A DNA stretch of 64,000 bases, taken from Combretum micranthum. Its lineage: Eukaryota; Streptophyta; Magnoliopsida; Myrtales; Combretaceae. The position numbers were made by a program, and so were the translations under genes. Below the pieces are notes generated by a model. That model saw nothing but the letters and a program-made list of their open reading frames with translations. It was not told the origin of the DNA and ran no database searches. Shown piece after piece: positions 22,642-34,610 of the stretch (position 1 is its first letter; each line of letters opens with the position of its first letter). The stretch is from assembly GCA_024138025.1 (NCBI GenBank), contig JAMXBD010000579.1:682001-746000 (forward strand), written 5' to 3'.

Positions 22642-24612
22642 CTAAAAATAGAAGATTTTATTATCATTTTTATTACAACGATAGGCATCATTGTCAATCT
22701 TCTTTCTTAAATGTTTGCCCCTACTAACATTGACCGGCAAATTCAACTGTTGCATATGATAGGCTATCTTATCAGATGGCAACAACAAACTCTCAATTCC
22801 TGATGAAGTGATGCTTGGAAACCCTGTCGGAGTTGGGATAGAATCACTATCATCAACTGGCTTCATAGATTCGAGGAGCTCAGGTTGGATAAGCTTAGCA
22901 TCGATCAAATCTTGGACTTTGTGCTTTAATCTCCAACAATTCTCTATAGAATGGCCTGTTTGACCCATGTGGTACTCGCATTGGGCATTAGGATCATATT
23001 TCCTCGCTTGTACCCTTCTTTTGGGATTTCAAATGTTATCATATTCTGTTCTCTCAACCGGTTAAGAACTTGAATCATCGGAATCTCAAATTGTGTGAGA
23101 CGCCTTTGCTGTGTCAAACGATCTGGTTTATTTTGGCCCCATGCTTTTGAATTCAAAGGCTTCTTTTCTTGCCTCATATTCTTTGGCCTGTAGCTTGATG
23201 ATCCTTCTTGAGTCTCACAAGATGGCACTTTGTTAGCATTAAGACCTAAATGTTGGAGTTTATCTAGCACGTGCTTCATAACCTGCTCTAGGGTTTCAAT
23301 CCTTTCTGTCATTGCCGCAAGTCTTTGCTCTAGATTTTCATGCTCTTTTTGATCTTTCTCTTGTGAATCACTTCTTTGATTTGAGGTGTTGCCGACTTCT
23401 TGTGCATGGAGCATGTTGATTGTGGGTTCTTCATCATTAGCCGCTAGCTCATCAACAAATTGCAATTGGATCGTTTTGAATCAATCAAATCCTGAATTTT
23501 ATTCTTCAATTCCCAACAATCATCAGTAGCATGCCCTTGTTGACCCATATGGTACTCACAATGTGCATTAGGGTCATACTTTCGTGGTTTATACCCCGGT
23601 ACTGGCTCACTAGGTATAATAAGTATCCTCTTTCAGCTTCTGGTAAATTTGAGATAGAGGGACAGGGATTTGAGTGAATTTCCTCCTAGATTTCTGTGTA
23701 GGATTGTTGTAACTCACTACATTGGTTGTGTCCCCTTCTACTTCAGGTTCTTCATTGCTTTGCAGTTTACCAGAAATGAGGGCATTTTCAACTCTGCATC
23801 CTACCATTACTGCTTCTGAGAAACTTGCTGATGCATGTCCCACAAGATGTGAAAAGAAAGGTTCATCCAGGGTATTGATGAAAGTGAATGTCAGATCCTT
23901 TTCAGGCATCAGGGTGGTGATTCTTGCAGCTAAAGCTCTCCATCGTTGGGCATATTCCTTGAATGTTTCTTCTTTCTTCTTTTTCATATTGTTCAGGTCC
24001 CAAACTGAGGGTGCCATTTCGATGTTGAACTTATATTGGTTGAAAAATGCTCTGCTAATTTATCCCAAGTATCAACTTCTTGGTGATCCAATTGGGCATA
24101 CCAAGCTAAGGCTGGGCAGTAAGGCTATCTTGGAAAGTCTGTACCATCAGCTTGTCAAATTTGGCGTACTGCCCATACGTCGTATGTACAGTCTTGTATG
24201 CATATTGGGACAACCGGTTCCATTATATTTTTCAAACTCAGGTGCCTTAAATTTTTCAGAAAGGCACCTTCCTTAAACTGTGGTAAACTTAGGATCGCAA
24301 TTTGATCAAAATCGTCAAATGTCTTCATCTTTTCAAACAATTTTTTCTCTATCTCTCTAGCTTGAGCTTCTAGTTCTTTTTTTAGCTCAGCTGCATTAAA
24401 CTCATTTTGTGTGTCATCTGATCGATGAACTGCCCCTCAATTCCTTTCCCTTTTTGTGCCCCTGAGGATCCTTCAGATGTTGTAAGGGTCTTAAGCTGAG
24501 TGAAATTTTGTGTCAGAGTCTGCATTTGTTCAGCAACTCTAAGCAGGGTTTGTTCCATAGCATTGAGTCTCTGTTCAGTGGTCTGATTGGGAGTGTTGTT
24601 GTTGTTAGCCAT
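22642..24612 (-). pseudogene. Tat/Ogre-type gag, broken, with duplicated zinc-knuckle segment
   Basis: The start is M-A-N-N-N-N at 24612, followed by a coiled coil (E-Q-R-L-N-A-M-E-Q-T-L-L-R-V-A-E-Q-M). The capsid part contains F-D-K-L-M-V-Q-T-F-Q-D-S-L (about 24140) and E-T-F-K-E-Y-A-Q-R-W-R (about 23960), the signature of this gag family. A CHHC knuckle C-E-Y-H-M-G-Q-Q-G-H-A-T-D-D-C-W with L-K-N-K-I-Q-D-L-I-D lies at about 23560-23480. A second, C-E-Y-H-M-G-Q-T-G-H-S-I-E-N-C-W with L-K-H-K-V-Q-D-L-I-D, lies at about 22985-22870. A further coiled coil (L-E-Q-R-L-A-A-M-T-E-R-I-E-T-L) lies between them. Frameshifts or stops near 24380, 24150, 23600 and 22960 break the frame. Gag would form the particle that packages the RNA. 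Confidence 0.8.
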
Positions 24613-26000
24613 CTTAATATGTAAGGGATTAGCTGAACCTGGTCAAAAGCAATTTCAAAATCTTAATATGTTCTTGCTAGCAAATTATCTCCTTTTTCTT
24701 TTGTTTTTTTTTTTTTGTTCTTTTTTTTTTTTTTTTTTAAAAGAAAGTTTGAAAAATTTTTATTTACAACTTTTATTTTTCTCTTTATTTTTTTTAAACT
24801 TATCAAAAATATCTTCAAAGAATTAATCGTTGAAAGAATAATGGATATTCACAAAAAATTTAAAAAATGATTATTTAAAACCTAAAGTGGAAAAATTATT
24901 CAGTGTTCTTTTTTATTTTCTTTTTAAAGCAAAAACTATTTTTCTTGAATAGTAGTAAAAAAATGACTCTCTTTTTTAAAAAAAAAAAAACTTCGAATGG
25001 GAGCTGATATTTTACAAGAATAATAGACTTGAGACAATGGAGTGGAATACCTATGACAAAAGTAACTTTGGTTGGAAAGAACCTATAACTATAGGTGGAC
25101 AACATATACTATAACTATAGTGGACAATACATATTTACGGATATATACAAGTCTAACTTTGGTTGGAAAGAACCTATAACTATAGATGGACAATATATAT
25201 TCTATGGATATATACAAGTCTACTATACACATTTTTTAGAGAAAATATATACAAATGCAAGGATGCAAATATGCTAGCACACGAATGCAAATGGATAAAG
25301 ACCATATAATTTTGAAAAATATTTACTGGAGTTGTCTTTAAAAACAATGGTTTCAAAAACCTTCATCAAATCATTTTTTATTTATTTAACTATCTATATA
25401 CTAATCTTATAGGCCAACTAATACTAAAAGAATATAACTCCACATTTTTTAAAAAAAATTTGTGAAAAACTTTGTTAGAATTGGTTAAAAACTTTTGTTT
25501 TATTTTATTTTTTTTTTTTGTTCAAAAATTTCTTTTTGAAACCTTTTTTTTATAAAAAAAACTAACACAACTCCATTTTTCTTTAAAAAATTTGGTCAAA
25601 TCCCATGTTGATGAACGCATGATTTGGTAGGGTTCTATAGGTTCCCCCTTAGTGTACTAAACCGGAGTGGGAGGACATTTCTTGATCTAGAGGGTGGAAA
25701 GCCACAGCCCCCGGACCTTACTTCATCCTCCTCGCTTAGCTCTTAAGACGGCCTGGTCCGACCGTATCTAACACACAATCATGCAAATGCAAATACTAAT
25801 GCAAATTCATAAGTAAATAAGCAAACAAGCTATTGCTTTCCTTTTTCATACCTGCAAGGTTAGTATATATTTACAAAACAAATATTCAAGATAATATACA
25901 AAGAATCATATATTCACAAAAAATTGAGCAAGGATAAATTTAAAATTTAAAATTCCTAAGTGGCTAGCCTTCTCTTTTTTTTTTAAAAAAAATTATTGAT
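24613..26000 (-). other. Untranslated leader between PBS and gag
   Basis: About 1.4 kb without coding sequence, with poly-T tracts (24700-24740) and a short duplication at 25060-25200 (a TTTGGTTGGAAAGAACCTAT block twice plus partial ATAGTGGACAATACATAT copies). A GC-richer stretch lies at 25660-25760. Confidence 0.6.
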
Positions 26001-26019
26001 GTCCCCAGTGGAGTCGCCA
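26001..26019 (-). other. Primer-binding site, tRNA-Arg type
   Basis: The minus strand reads TGGCGACTCCACTGGGGAC three bases inside the 5' LTR. A PBS beginning TGGCGACTCC, complementary to a tRNA-Arg 3' end, is what I recall for Ogre/Tat elements. The exact tRNA should be checked. Confidence 0.75.
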
Positions 26020-26869
26020 AGCTGTAGAGCCTGGATTTTTCCATTATCTGGTTCATTTATCCTAACTCGATTCACATTAAACCCGAACCCATTTAACATA
26101 ATCCTCGATTAGGGTTAAGAGAAATTTTAATTTTTTAAAATGATTTACAGTTGCCACCCAATATAAATCGGGAAAAAATAAAAGCTAGGATCAATGGGTC
26201 GGTTGATCCTAACTTAGCTACTAGTCTGCAAAAATTTGATTTGAAAAAACCAAACTTTTAAAACCAGGTATCATGGATTCGGGGGCTAACCTATTAAAAC
26301 CAAATTGGTTACCACTTTTGGAATTTCAAATTTATAATTTATCCTTTTCATGCTCAAAAATTCAAGTGAAACATTATAACACAAATATTTACAAGTCAAA
26401 TCATTCATTTTTATTTTTTATGTGTTTTTCTTCATTTTTATTTTTTATTCATTTTTTTTAGAACAAGAATATCAACAAATATATTTTCTTTTATTTTTCA
26501 AAAAAACTTATATTTACAAAATAATTATTCACAATATTAAAAACAAAAACATTTTTTCCATTTTTATTGTCGCCCCATAGGTGCCTACGTACTCGCTAAT
26601 CTAGATCAGACAAAACATAGTTCTTTTGAAAAGAACCTTAATTTGTTGATCAATTTTAATTTTTGAACTCTTTTCACTTTAAATTCATTAAATTTTCAAT
26701 TTTTATGAAACCATTTTTTAATAATCCTATGATCTAATTAATTGATTTTCATTTCATGAAAATGCATTTTTTCTAAGTCCAAAATCATTTTTCTTTAAAA
26801 TCATTTTATGATAATTCATGGCTAATTTAATGCTACATGAAAAATCAATTTTGATTAAACTTGATTGAA

Positions 26870-27330
26870 TATTTTCATAGCTAATTTAATGCTATATGAA
26901 AAATATTTTGATTGAAAACTTTCGGATGACTATTTTCATAGCAAATTTATGAAAATAATTTGATGAAAACTTGATTATTTTCATAGCAAATTTATGAAAA
27001 TAATTTGATGAAAACTTTGATTATTTTCATAGCAAATTTATGAAAATAATTTGATTGAAAACTTTGATTATTTTCATAGCAAATTTATGAAAACAATTTG
27101 ATGAAAACTTGATTATTTTCATAGCAAATTTATGAAAACAATTTGATTGAAAACTTTGATTATTTTCATAGCAAATTTATGAAAATAATTTGATGAAAAC
27201 TTGATTATTTTCATAGCAAATTTATGAAAACAATTTGATTGAAAACTTTATATTTCCATAGCAAATTTAATAATTTGATTGAAAAACTTTGATTATTATT
27301 TTCATAGCTGATTTAATGCTATATTAAAAT
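26870..27330 (-). repeat. Hairpin tandem array (right LTR)
   Basis: About 10 units with the core TTTTCATAGCAAATTTATGAAAA and the same 12-bp perfect inverted arms as in the left LTR. In the 5' LTR it falls in the transcribed R-U5 part of the leader, upstream of the PBS. Confidence 0.85.
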
Positions 27331-27926
27331 AATTTAGATTGAAAACTTCATTCAATTTCATAAAAAAAATTCTTTCATTCCACAAAAATCTTTTCCTTTT
27401 CATTTATTTCATTCATTTGCTCATTTTTTTAAAAAAAAACCAAAGTATTTTTTGAAAACAAAAACAATTTTGTTTAGAAAACTCATTTTTTTCATTTTTT
27501 CATTTTTATTATTTCCAAATTCAATTAATATCACATATATCTAAAACATATTCAAAATTCATCACATCAAAATTATATTACAAATACAATACATTAAAAT
27601 TATATCTCATGCATCAAATATACATTTCTAAAACAAACTATGTACATATACATATTCACAAAATATTCAAAAATATCACAAATTGCTAAAACATATAAAT
27701 TTACACAAAAAACAATTATTCTAATTTTTCTGGATTTTTCTGAATTTTTCTGAATTTTTTATGAATTTTTATTGCATTGTTTCTATTTTTTTCTATTTTC
27801 TGTAATTAAATATATAATAAATACATAATAAAATAATCCAAACTCACCTGGGTCATTGGATCGTTCGGATCAGATTTAGAACGCACGATCTGATTACTTG
27901 ATCAGAGTCGTCTGATCTGTTGACTT

Positions 27927-28241
27927 TCAATCTGGGCCGTCTGATCTACTGACCGTTGACTTGACCATTGACGGTTGACCGGAGGCGGGTTGGACTTCGG
28001 ATCTCGGCCGAACTTCGGGTCGGATCTCCTGGTCGGGCGAAGAAGACGATGGCGTGACCATCAAAGGCTTTGTCGGCCGCCTGTGGTGGTGTTCGAGGCT
28101 CCTGGGTTTGTCGGCCCGACGTGTCTCGAGGTGGCGCAGCTGTTGGACGTGGTGGCTTCCACCCAGAACCGCCGCAGGTGGTGGTTCGAGCTGGTGGCTA
28201 TCGGCGGTTGAGATTCGCTTAAACCTAGATCCTTTGAGCAA
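27927..28241 (-). other. Short ORF in the LTR transcript leader (right LTR)
   Basis: A 104-codon frame paralogous to 18405-18704. The N-terminal ~65 residues agree except for a few changes, while the C-terminal third diverges through frameshift. The coding nature is unproven. Confidence 0.35.
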
Positions 28242-28428
28242 TCTAAAAACACTAGATCACTAAGAACAACTTCCTAATGCTCTCTAAACACTCAATTTGG
28301 ATCGAGTTTGATCCAAAAATTTCGAATTTGTGATTTTCTCTCTAAACCCTAACTTCAAAAATTTCCAAATGCTTTGAATCTCTGAGTAATCCTTGCAATT
28401 GTTGTGTGCCTTTTGTTCATGGATCATT

Positions 28429-28440
28429 CCTATTTATAGA
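28429..28440 (-). promoter_or_regulatory. TATA box of the right (5') LTR
   Basis: TCTATAAATAGG on the minus strand, 15 bases from the 97-bp array edge, identical to the left LTR. This would be the promoter for the genomic transcript. Confidence 0.75.
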
Positions 28441-28455
28441 TTCATGGTCTGATTT

Positions 28456-28940
28456 CAGTTACGAATTGCATTTAATGACTTCCCAATTTTTTGCAAAAAA
28501 TTTAACTCGAAAATTGGAATTTGATTCGTTCGTAACTGATGAAATTGATGATCAGTTACGAATTGCACTTAATGACTTCCCAATTTTTCGCAAAAAATTT
28601 AACTCGAAAATTGGAATTTGATTCGTTTGTAACTGATGAAATTGATTATCAGTTACGAATTGCATTAAATGACTTCCCAATTTTTCGTAAAAAATTTAAC
28701 TCGAAAATTGGAATCTGATTCGTTCGTAACTGATAAAATTGATGATCAGTTACGAATTGCATTTAATGACTTCCCAATTTTTCGCAAAAAATTTGACTTG
28801 AAAATTGGAATTTGATTCGTTCGTAACTGATGAAATTGATGATCAGTTACGAATTGCATTTAATGACTTCCCAATTTTTCGCAAAAAATTTAACTCGAAA
28901 ATTGGAATCTGATTCGTTCATAACTGATGAAATTGATGAT
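28456..28940 (-). repeat. 97-bp tandem array, 5 units (right LTR U3)
   Basis: Five units of the same 97-bp repeat as at 18920-19597, with the same inverted TTCGTAACTGA/TCAGTTACGAA arms at most junctions. Some units carry substitutions in an arm. Confidence 0.9.
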
Positions 28941-29282
28941 CAAATCCTCGAATATTCGATCCTATCTCTGTATAGGATCAATTGAATCGTTCAAATTCAT
29001 TGAATTTGATCATCCGCCATTGATGATTCTTCAATTTTTCTAGATTTTCGAAAATTCTACCAATTTTCAACTGAAAAATTGGGTCTGTTCGAGGCTTGAT
29101 TTTCGCACACATTTAATACAAATCCAATCTATCCCATGCCGACATTGAATCCTCATCCTCAATTTAAAAAAAAAAAAAAAACAAAGATTATCCATTCAAA
29201 TCATGATCCAAAGTGGATGAGTCGGGTTGATTTCAAACAAAAAAAATATGAGGACAAAAGGCCAAAAATTTATACTTCCAAG

Positions 29283-29350
29283 CTGGTTCGAACCCATGAC
29301 CTGTGGCTTGGGCTTAGGTCTGGATTAGTGGTCTTAACCATTAGGCCGTT
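29283..29350 (-). other. tRNA/SINE-like pol III box module (right LTR)
   Basis: B box TGGTTCGAACCC (seen on the plus strand as its near-palindrome) and A-box-like CCTAATGGTTAAGACC on the minus strand, 422 bases from the LTR start, as in the left copy. Confidence 0.6.
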
Positions 29351-29772
29351 CCGTTAGGTCGTTGGCCTGTGCCTGGGTTAGGTTCGACATAAAAATATTT
29401 AAGGCTCTTAAAAATTGCATTTAATTAAACAAAATAATTTTGAAAAATTGTTTAATTAACTTTAAAAACAATTAATAACAAAAATATGTATTATATCAAG
29501 CTCAAATAATTTTTTAATATTTTTTAAAAAAAGAATAATAATAATTTTTTATAAATTTACTTTCTTTAATACTCTCATTTTTCTCTCATTTTTTTTTATT
29601 TTCTTACTACTTCTATATCTTATCTTATTTTTGCTGTTTTTTGATTTTTTGTGCTAGTTTTGCTTATTTTTTGATTTTTTCTATTTTTTACTATTTTTTT
29701 TGTGAGCTCGACATAATACTAATTTTTATCATAAATTTAAGCTTTAAATTGAGCAAAAATTGGTTGTCTACA

Positions 29773-31480
29773 GTCGGCATCTGGTACTTTAACGCCATCA
29801 GCATAGAGGCTGTATTGAATGTGATTAGAACTGATATTTCTAAAGCTGCTTGTAACGCCACCAGCTTTTGTGAAGAAATTGGCCAGCGTTCATTTTTTTC
29901 AAAACATATGCCAACCACTAGGATTTCAACGCCGCTGGCCTTTAACTGGTGTTGAATGTGAACAAAATTGATTTTCTTAACGCCGACCTTAACGCCATCG
30001 GCGTACACTTCCAATGTTGCTGGCATTCAGCTCAAATTTGCTGGTGTAAATTGCCTGCATATCCCCTGAGTTTTTACAATTTCAAACTTCTTCATTTGTC
30101 CTTCTTTGCTTCATATATGGTCTTCTAATGATCTATAAGTTATATAAACATGTTTTATGTATGAATCAAGTGTAGAGCTATATGTTAAGTTCATTGAATC
30201 TCTTTATATAGTTAAGTTAGAATTGTATGTTGTATGTATGTTCTACGTTCGATTATTGATTTGTTGTGATATTTCTTATTTAAATTAGAGATTCTTCAGT
30301 TCATTTTCCTCTGAGTGGATATAGTGATACCCTACTGGGTAAAGGTATGCAATAGCTTGTTTGTTGTATGCTAGGAATAGGCATTACTAAATTTGACTTA
30401 ATTCAAGTCAACTTAATACTTTGATAAACTGGATGTTTATTAAGATACTTAATCTAGTTCGAGAAATAGTAAACCTGTCATGATGCAATTACATGTTAGT
30501 TAGGCGCTTTAACTTAAGTCATGATTTAATGACTTTACCATGATACAATGGTACGCTATAATGCATTAGCGATTCGTTTATGTTTAAGCGTGTAGCTAAT
30601 GGGGAGAATAGTATATGAGTAATGTTTGCTTAAACTTAAGGGGAAATACCATGGTTTAGTTCAAAGTTTATGGGGGACTTGTGAATTAGATTCATGTTGT
30701 AGACTAAGTTTAAGTAGAGTCGAGCAGCGGCTGTGAACCCTAAATGAAGCTATTTTCTTTATGGAATAGATATAAGAGATATAAGTATTTATATTGCTTA
30801 TATTAACCCCCTGAGCAGCTGCTGTTACTCAGGACCCCTAAATTTCCAAAGCGTGATCTCGGGGTTTGAATACCTTACTGTTGTTTTGTTAAAAGAAAAT
30901 TTAGCAAGATGATGACTTAATCGTTGATGCATTGCATTAGAACTAAGTTCGCTTGACACTTCGCTTTTGTATTTGTTACTGCGTACTCCGATTTTAGCTT
31001 ATTTTTGCTACTTTGTAGGTATAGAAGATGATTTGTATGATGACTTAGGATACGGGTCAAATTTTGAGAGATTCATGGACGAGTAGGACTCGAGTGCCCT
31101 TGGTTTTGGGAAGAAGCTTTTTGTTTTAAAACATATTTTTTTGTATATGAGGCTTGTTAAATAAGCCTAAGTTGTAAAAGACTTTAAAGTCTCTTTAGCT
31201 TATTTTTGTATCAAGAACAGCTTGTAATTTTATAGTATCTTATATTGACACTAATCTTTGTAATTATGAAGTGTATATGTATGGATTGCTTTTGTTAGCA
31301 ATCTTCTTTTGTTCAAAATTTATTTATAAAGTTTTGGTAGATTTAATCAAACAATTTTCATAAATCGTTAGTTTTAGGACAACCTTACTTATAATATGAA
31401 AATATTATATGTAGTTGGGGACTTGATACATTAATTCTCGGGATTTAGTGGGTCGGGACTTTATAGAGGATTTCACTAAA
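29773..31480. other. Right half of the insertion target; LTR-like, AACGCC repeats
   Basis: Begins with the TSD copy GTCGG (29773-29777). At 29774-30030 the word AACGCC followed by (A/G)(C/T)C(G/A)GC recurs about seven times. Further on (31000-31110) the sequence resembles a transcribed gypsy LTR. No coding region was recognised, and an overlapping 111-codon minus-strand frame (29691-30026) crosses the element boundary and is spurious. Confidence 0.4.
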
Positions 31481-31719
31481 AATATAGGTTAAGGATAAGA
31501 TGTGAATTTGTATTTTAGGAGGTATATATTCATTAGTTTAATGCAAATTAAGAAAGGAATCGTGTATTCTATGAGGTATGCATTGATTAGTTTAATTTAA
31601 ACTAAGTTATTATGGATTAAGTGAATTACTGACCATTATGGAGAAAGATCCTAGCTTTTCTATTGCCTTTAGGAATTATGAACAACTCGTTGAGATAGAT
31701 GTTTTATGTGTTTATTTTT

Positions 31720-32170
31720 TATCTTTGAGAGGATGGATATTTGATTAGGTATAGTAAGCTTTGCACTCCTTATAACACACTTTGGCTAATCCTAGTAAGG
31801 GAAGTGTATAGATGGCAACTTCCACGTCATTTAAAAAAATTTAAATCCTATGAGACCCTTATAAAGCATTTTTATTGGTTCATTATGATGAGAGATTTAA
31901 GAAATCTAGTTAAGAAGTGTGGGCTTGTAAGAAAACCAAGAGAAAGTTAGGTTAACATGGTTATATATATGCCTTTGTTTAGTCCAAAACACTAATGGAT
32001 TGACATAAGTATAAATTTTGTTATCCTTTACCTAGAATACAAAGAGAGGAAAAGGTTATCATCATTATTATTGATTGCTTTTTCAAAAATGCCTCATTTC
32101 ATTCCTTATAACACCACTTATAATGCTATGCATATGCTAAATTGTTTCTTTTTGATGACCGAATGGTATT
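31720..32170 (+). pseudogene. Decayed Ty3/gypsy integrase N-terminal region
   Basis: The frame at 31741-31950 contains L-V-R-E-V, then H-F-Y-W and L-V-K-K-C-G-L-V, the pattern of the H2C2 zinc domain of chromovirus-type integrases (usual form H-F-Y-W-P-x-M then K-x-C-x-x-C). The second Cys is lost. Beyond the stop, one frame continues W-I-D-I-S-I-N-F-V-I-P-L-P-R-I-Q-R and I-I-D-C-F-F-K, matching the D-x-x-x-D-F-V-x-G-L-P and V-D-R-F-S-K blocks of the catalytic core. It is a dead fragment with no other domain nearby on this strand. Confidence 0.7.
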
Positions 32171-32407
32171 GAAGTCCTTAGGAAATGAAACCACCTCTTA
32201 TGAGAATGAAGTCGATAAGGGTATGACGAAGAGTGTTCAATTTGGTCTTGTCTTCAAAATTTCAGCCCTCAAAGGTTCTACTTTGCCCTTAATAAAATTC
32301 TGAACTTCCTTGCCTAAAATCTGATCTGAAACTTCTTTGTTTCTCCACTTCTTCATTTTAAGAGCTAAAACAACAATTAAGCCATAAAAGTGCATTTTCA
32401 CTAGAAT

Positions 32408-34080
32408 TTAATAAAAAAATGCATAAAAAAACATGGTCAAAATCCTATGAAAATAATAGAGTAAAAAGCACTTATCACTAAGGAAACAAGCTTTGCACTC
32501 AACGAAATTATATGTGTATGGAAATTTCAACTTACCAGCCATAGCAAAATGTTCCTTTTCAGGGAAAATCAATCCTACCCTAATCCCACAGCCATTATCA
32601 TTTGTAACTCCATCAAAATACATTTTTGAACTCGTCGAGCTGATAATTTTTGTATCGTCTTGAGTAGCCGATAGTTGCTCATCAAGGAACTATATTAAAG
32701 TTTCAGATGTCATCTGTTATATTGGAAATTCTGCTAATTGATTAGTATTGCTTACGCATTTATAGCTTTTGTGTGACATATATGATGTCATATTTTGATA
32801 ATACCATTTGCCATTTGGAGAATCTCCAAATTACAATAGGTTTTGTGGATAAGTATCTCAATCGTCATGCTTGGTCAATAACTCAATTGAGTAGTATATA
32901 GTGTATTACCAAAGTTTGTGCATGATTGAGACTAGGGCATGGCAAATTTTTTCAACTTTAGGGTATCTCTATTCCCCTGGGGAAATTTCTTACTGAGGTA
33001 GTATATGGCATGTTCCTTCCTGTTTTCACCTTTTTGCCCCGGCATACAACCCATTGACTTTGGGTGGACAGTGAGATACAATATTAGGGGATATCAGGAT
33101 AGAAGGGTTCATCATATACTCTTTGATTTGCTAGAAAGCTTGTTCACATTCATCATCCCGTTTGATAGTTGCGTTTTTTCTTAATAATTTGAATCAAGGC
33201 TTACATCAATTTGTGAGCTAGAACATGAATCTAGCCATGTAGTTTAGTCTTCCAAGTAGACCCCTAACTTCTCCTAAAGTTTTTGGTGTTGGCATTTCTA
33301 GAATGGATTTAAACCAAGGATTACATTGGTTTGTAAGCTGGGATATGAATTCAAGGAGCTTTCCCGAGGATGCCCTAAAGGTACACTTGTCTATTTGAAC
33401 TAAAATTTTCTAAGATAATAAAATAGCTTTCTCAAAACTTCGATGTGATTCTCTTTAGGTTGGGATTTAGTGATCATATCATCAACATAAACTTCAACTT
33501 CTTTATGCATCAAGTCATGCAACAAAGCTACCATTACTTTCTGATATGCCACCCCCAATGTTTTTAAGCCTAAAAGGCATTACCTTAGAACAAAACATAC
33601 TTTATGTAGTGATGAAATTTGTCTTGGTTTATCCTCTCCCACCATACGGATTTGATTGTATTTAAAGAAACCATACATGAAGGAAAAGAGATGGTTCCCT
33701 ACTATGTTGTTGAGCAAGACATCAATGTGAGGCAGAGGAAAATCATCTTTAGGGGTAGTTTGGTTTAGATCTCTAAAGTCTAATCAAACCCTTACTTTAT
33801 CATTCTTTTTCATGGCTGGTACTATATTTGCAACCCATTCAGGATGATCCGAGACATCAATGAACCCTACTTGAAGTAATTTCTTAACTTGCTCAGTTAT
33901 CTTAAGTAGGATATGAGGTCTAAATCATCTTAGTTTTTTTCTTTTTAGGTTTAACATTTTCTTTTATGGGCAATTTGTGAACCAAAATCGATGAATCTAA
34001 ACCAGGCATATTGGCATATGACCAAGCAAAGATATATAAATAGCCAGCCAAGAATTCAAACAATTCACGTTTTTTTCAAT
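32408..34080 (-). pseudogene. Tat-lineage reverse transcriptase and RNase H remnants
   Basis: From about 34060 downward, frames read F-A-W-S-Y-A-N-M-P-G-L-D, H-K-L-P, V-G-F-I-D-V-S, W-V-A-N-I-V-P-A-M-K-K-N-D-K-V-R-V, L-D-F-R-D-L-N and then V-Y-V-D-D-M-I (about 33490), the catalytic YVDD of Tat/Athila reverse transcriptases. Farther on come E-Q-A-F and I-K-E-Y and, at 32623-32500, M-Y-F-D-G-V-T-N-D-N-G-C-G-I-R-V-G-L-I-F-P-E, an RNase H start of Tat elements. Many stops and shifts make it non-functional. Confidence 0.8.
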
Positions 34081-34255
34081 CACTCAAATTTCCCCCTATT
34101 CGAAGATTCTTAGGTTCCTAGTTAGTTCCCAAACCAATCGCTGTTATCAACTCATCTACAAAAGTCTTATGTTGTTCATAACGATTACAAATTAACCACT
34201 GTTATCAACATAGTAAGGTCAAAACTGATACTAATATTCTCATATGTTGTGAATT

Positions 34256-34260
34256 CATTG
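34256..34260. repeat. TSD TTCAT, left copy of solo LTR
   Basis: TTCAT precedes the LTR at 34261 and recurs at 34-base-exact position 36434-36438 directly after its end. Confidence 0.9.
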
Positions 34261-34610
34261 TAGACACCCATTTTTACCTATTTAAGGCTTTAAATTATAG
34301 TAAAAATTAATGTTATGTTAAGCCTGAAGATTATTACAAATACTATAATAGAAATAAAAAAAGAGAGAAAAAAAAGAGGAAAGAAAGGAAATAAATAAAC
34401 AAAAAGATAAAAATAAAAATAAGAAAAAAAAGAGAAAAAATTGTAATAAATAATAATAATTTTGTCAAATTTTTTGGGTTTGATATAATACTAGTTTTTA
34501 TCATAACTTTTATTTTGAAATTAATTAAATTAGGTTTATTTATTAAATATATATTTTTGAAAAGCCTTAAATACAATTTGTTTGCAAAAGAAAACGAGGC
34601 ACAAGCCAAA

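Larger units (their letters stand above)
16297..29772 (-). mobile_element. Non-autonomous Tat/Ogre-like LTR retrotransposon, gag only
   Basis: Two direct repeats (4126 and 3750 bp) flank a 5600-bp interior, and the unit is bounded by the 5-bp TSD GTCGG. On the minus strand the order is 5' LTR (26023-29772), PBS, a 1.4-kb leader, gag (24612 to about 22642), a 1.5-kb spacer, a tandem array, a polypurine tract and the 3' LTR (16297-20422). No protease, reverse transcriptase, RNase H or integrase is present. The gag sequence and PBS are of the Tat/Ogre type of Ty3/gypsy. This structure matches the class called TR-GAG, here with giant LTRs. The LTRs differ at several percent of positions in the first 180 bp, so the insertion is not recent. 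It depended on proteins from another element. Confidence 0.9.
26023..29772 (-). repeat. 5' LTR (right copy, 3750 bp)
   Basis: The plus strand begins TGTAGAGCCTGG and ends GGTTGTCTACA. It has the same internal order as the left copy. It differs by substitutions, small indels and array copy number: 5 rather than 7 of the 97-bp units, and about 10 rather than 13 hairpin units. As the 5' LTR it carries the promoter that would drive genomic RNA. Confidence 0.93.

Noticed and set aside
23722..24276. 184-codon plus-strand frame within the gag-only element
   Set aside because: Antisense shadow of gag, whose minus-strand frames match the Tat gag family.
29691..30026. 111-codon minus-strand frame that might be a gene
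   Set aside because: It spans the right LTR boundary and TSD, so it cannot predate the insertion; its open length comes from the AACGCC word cluster.
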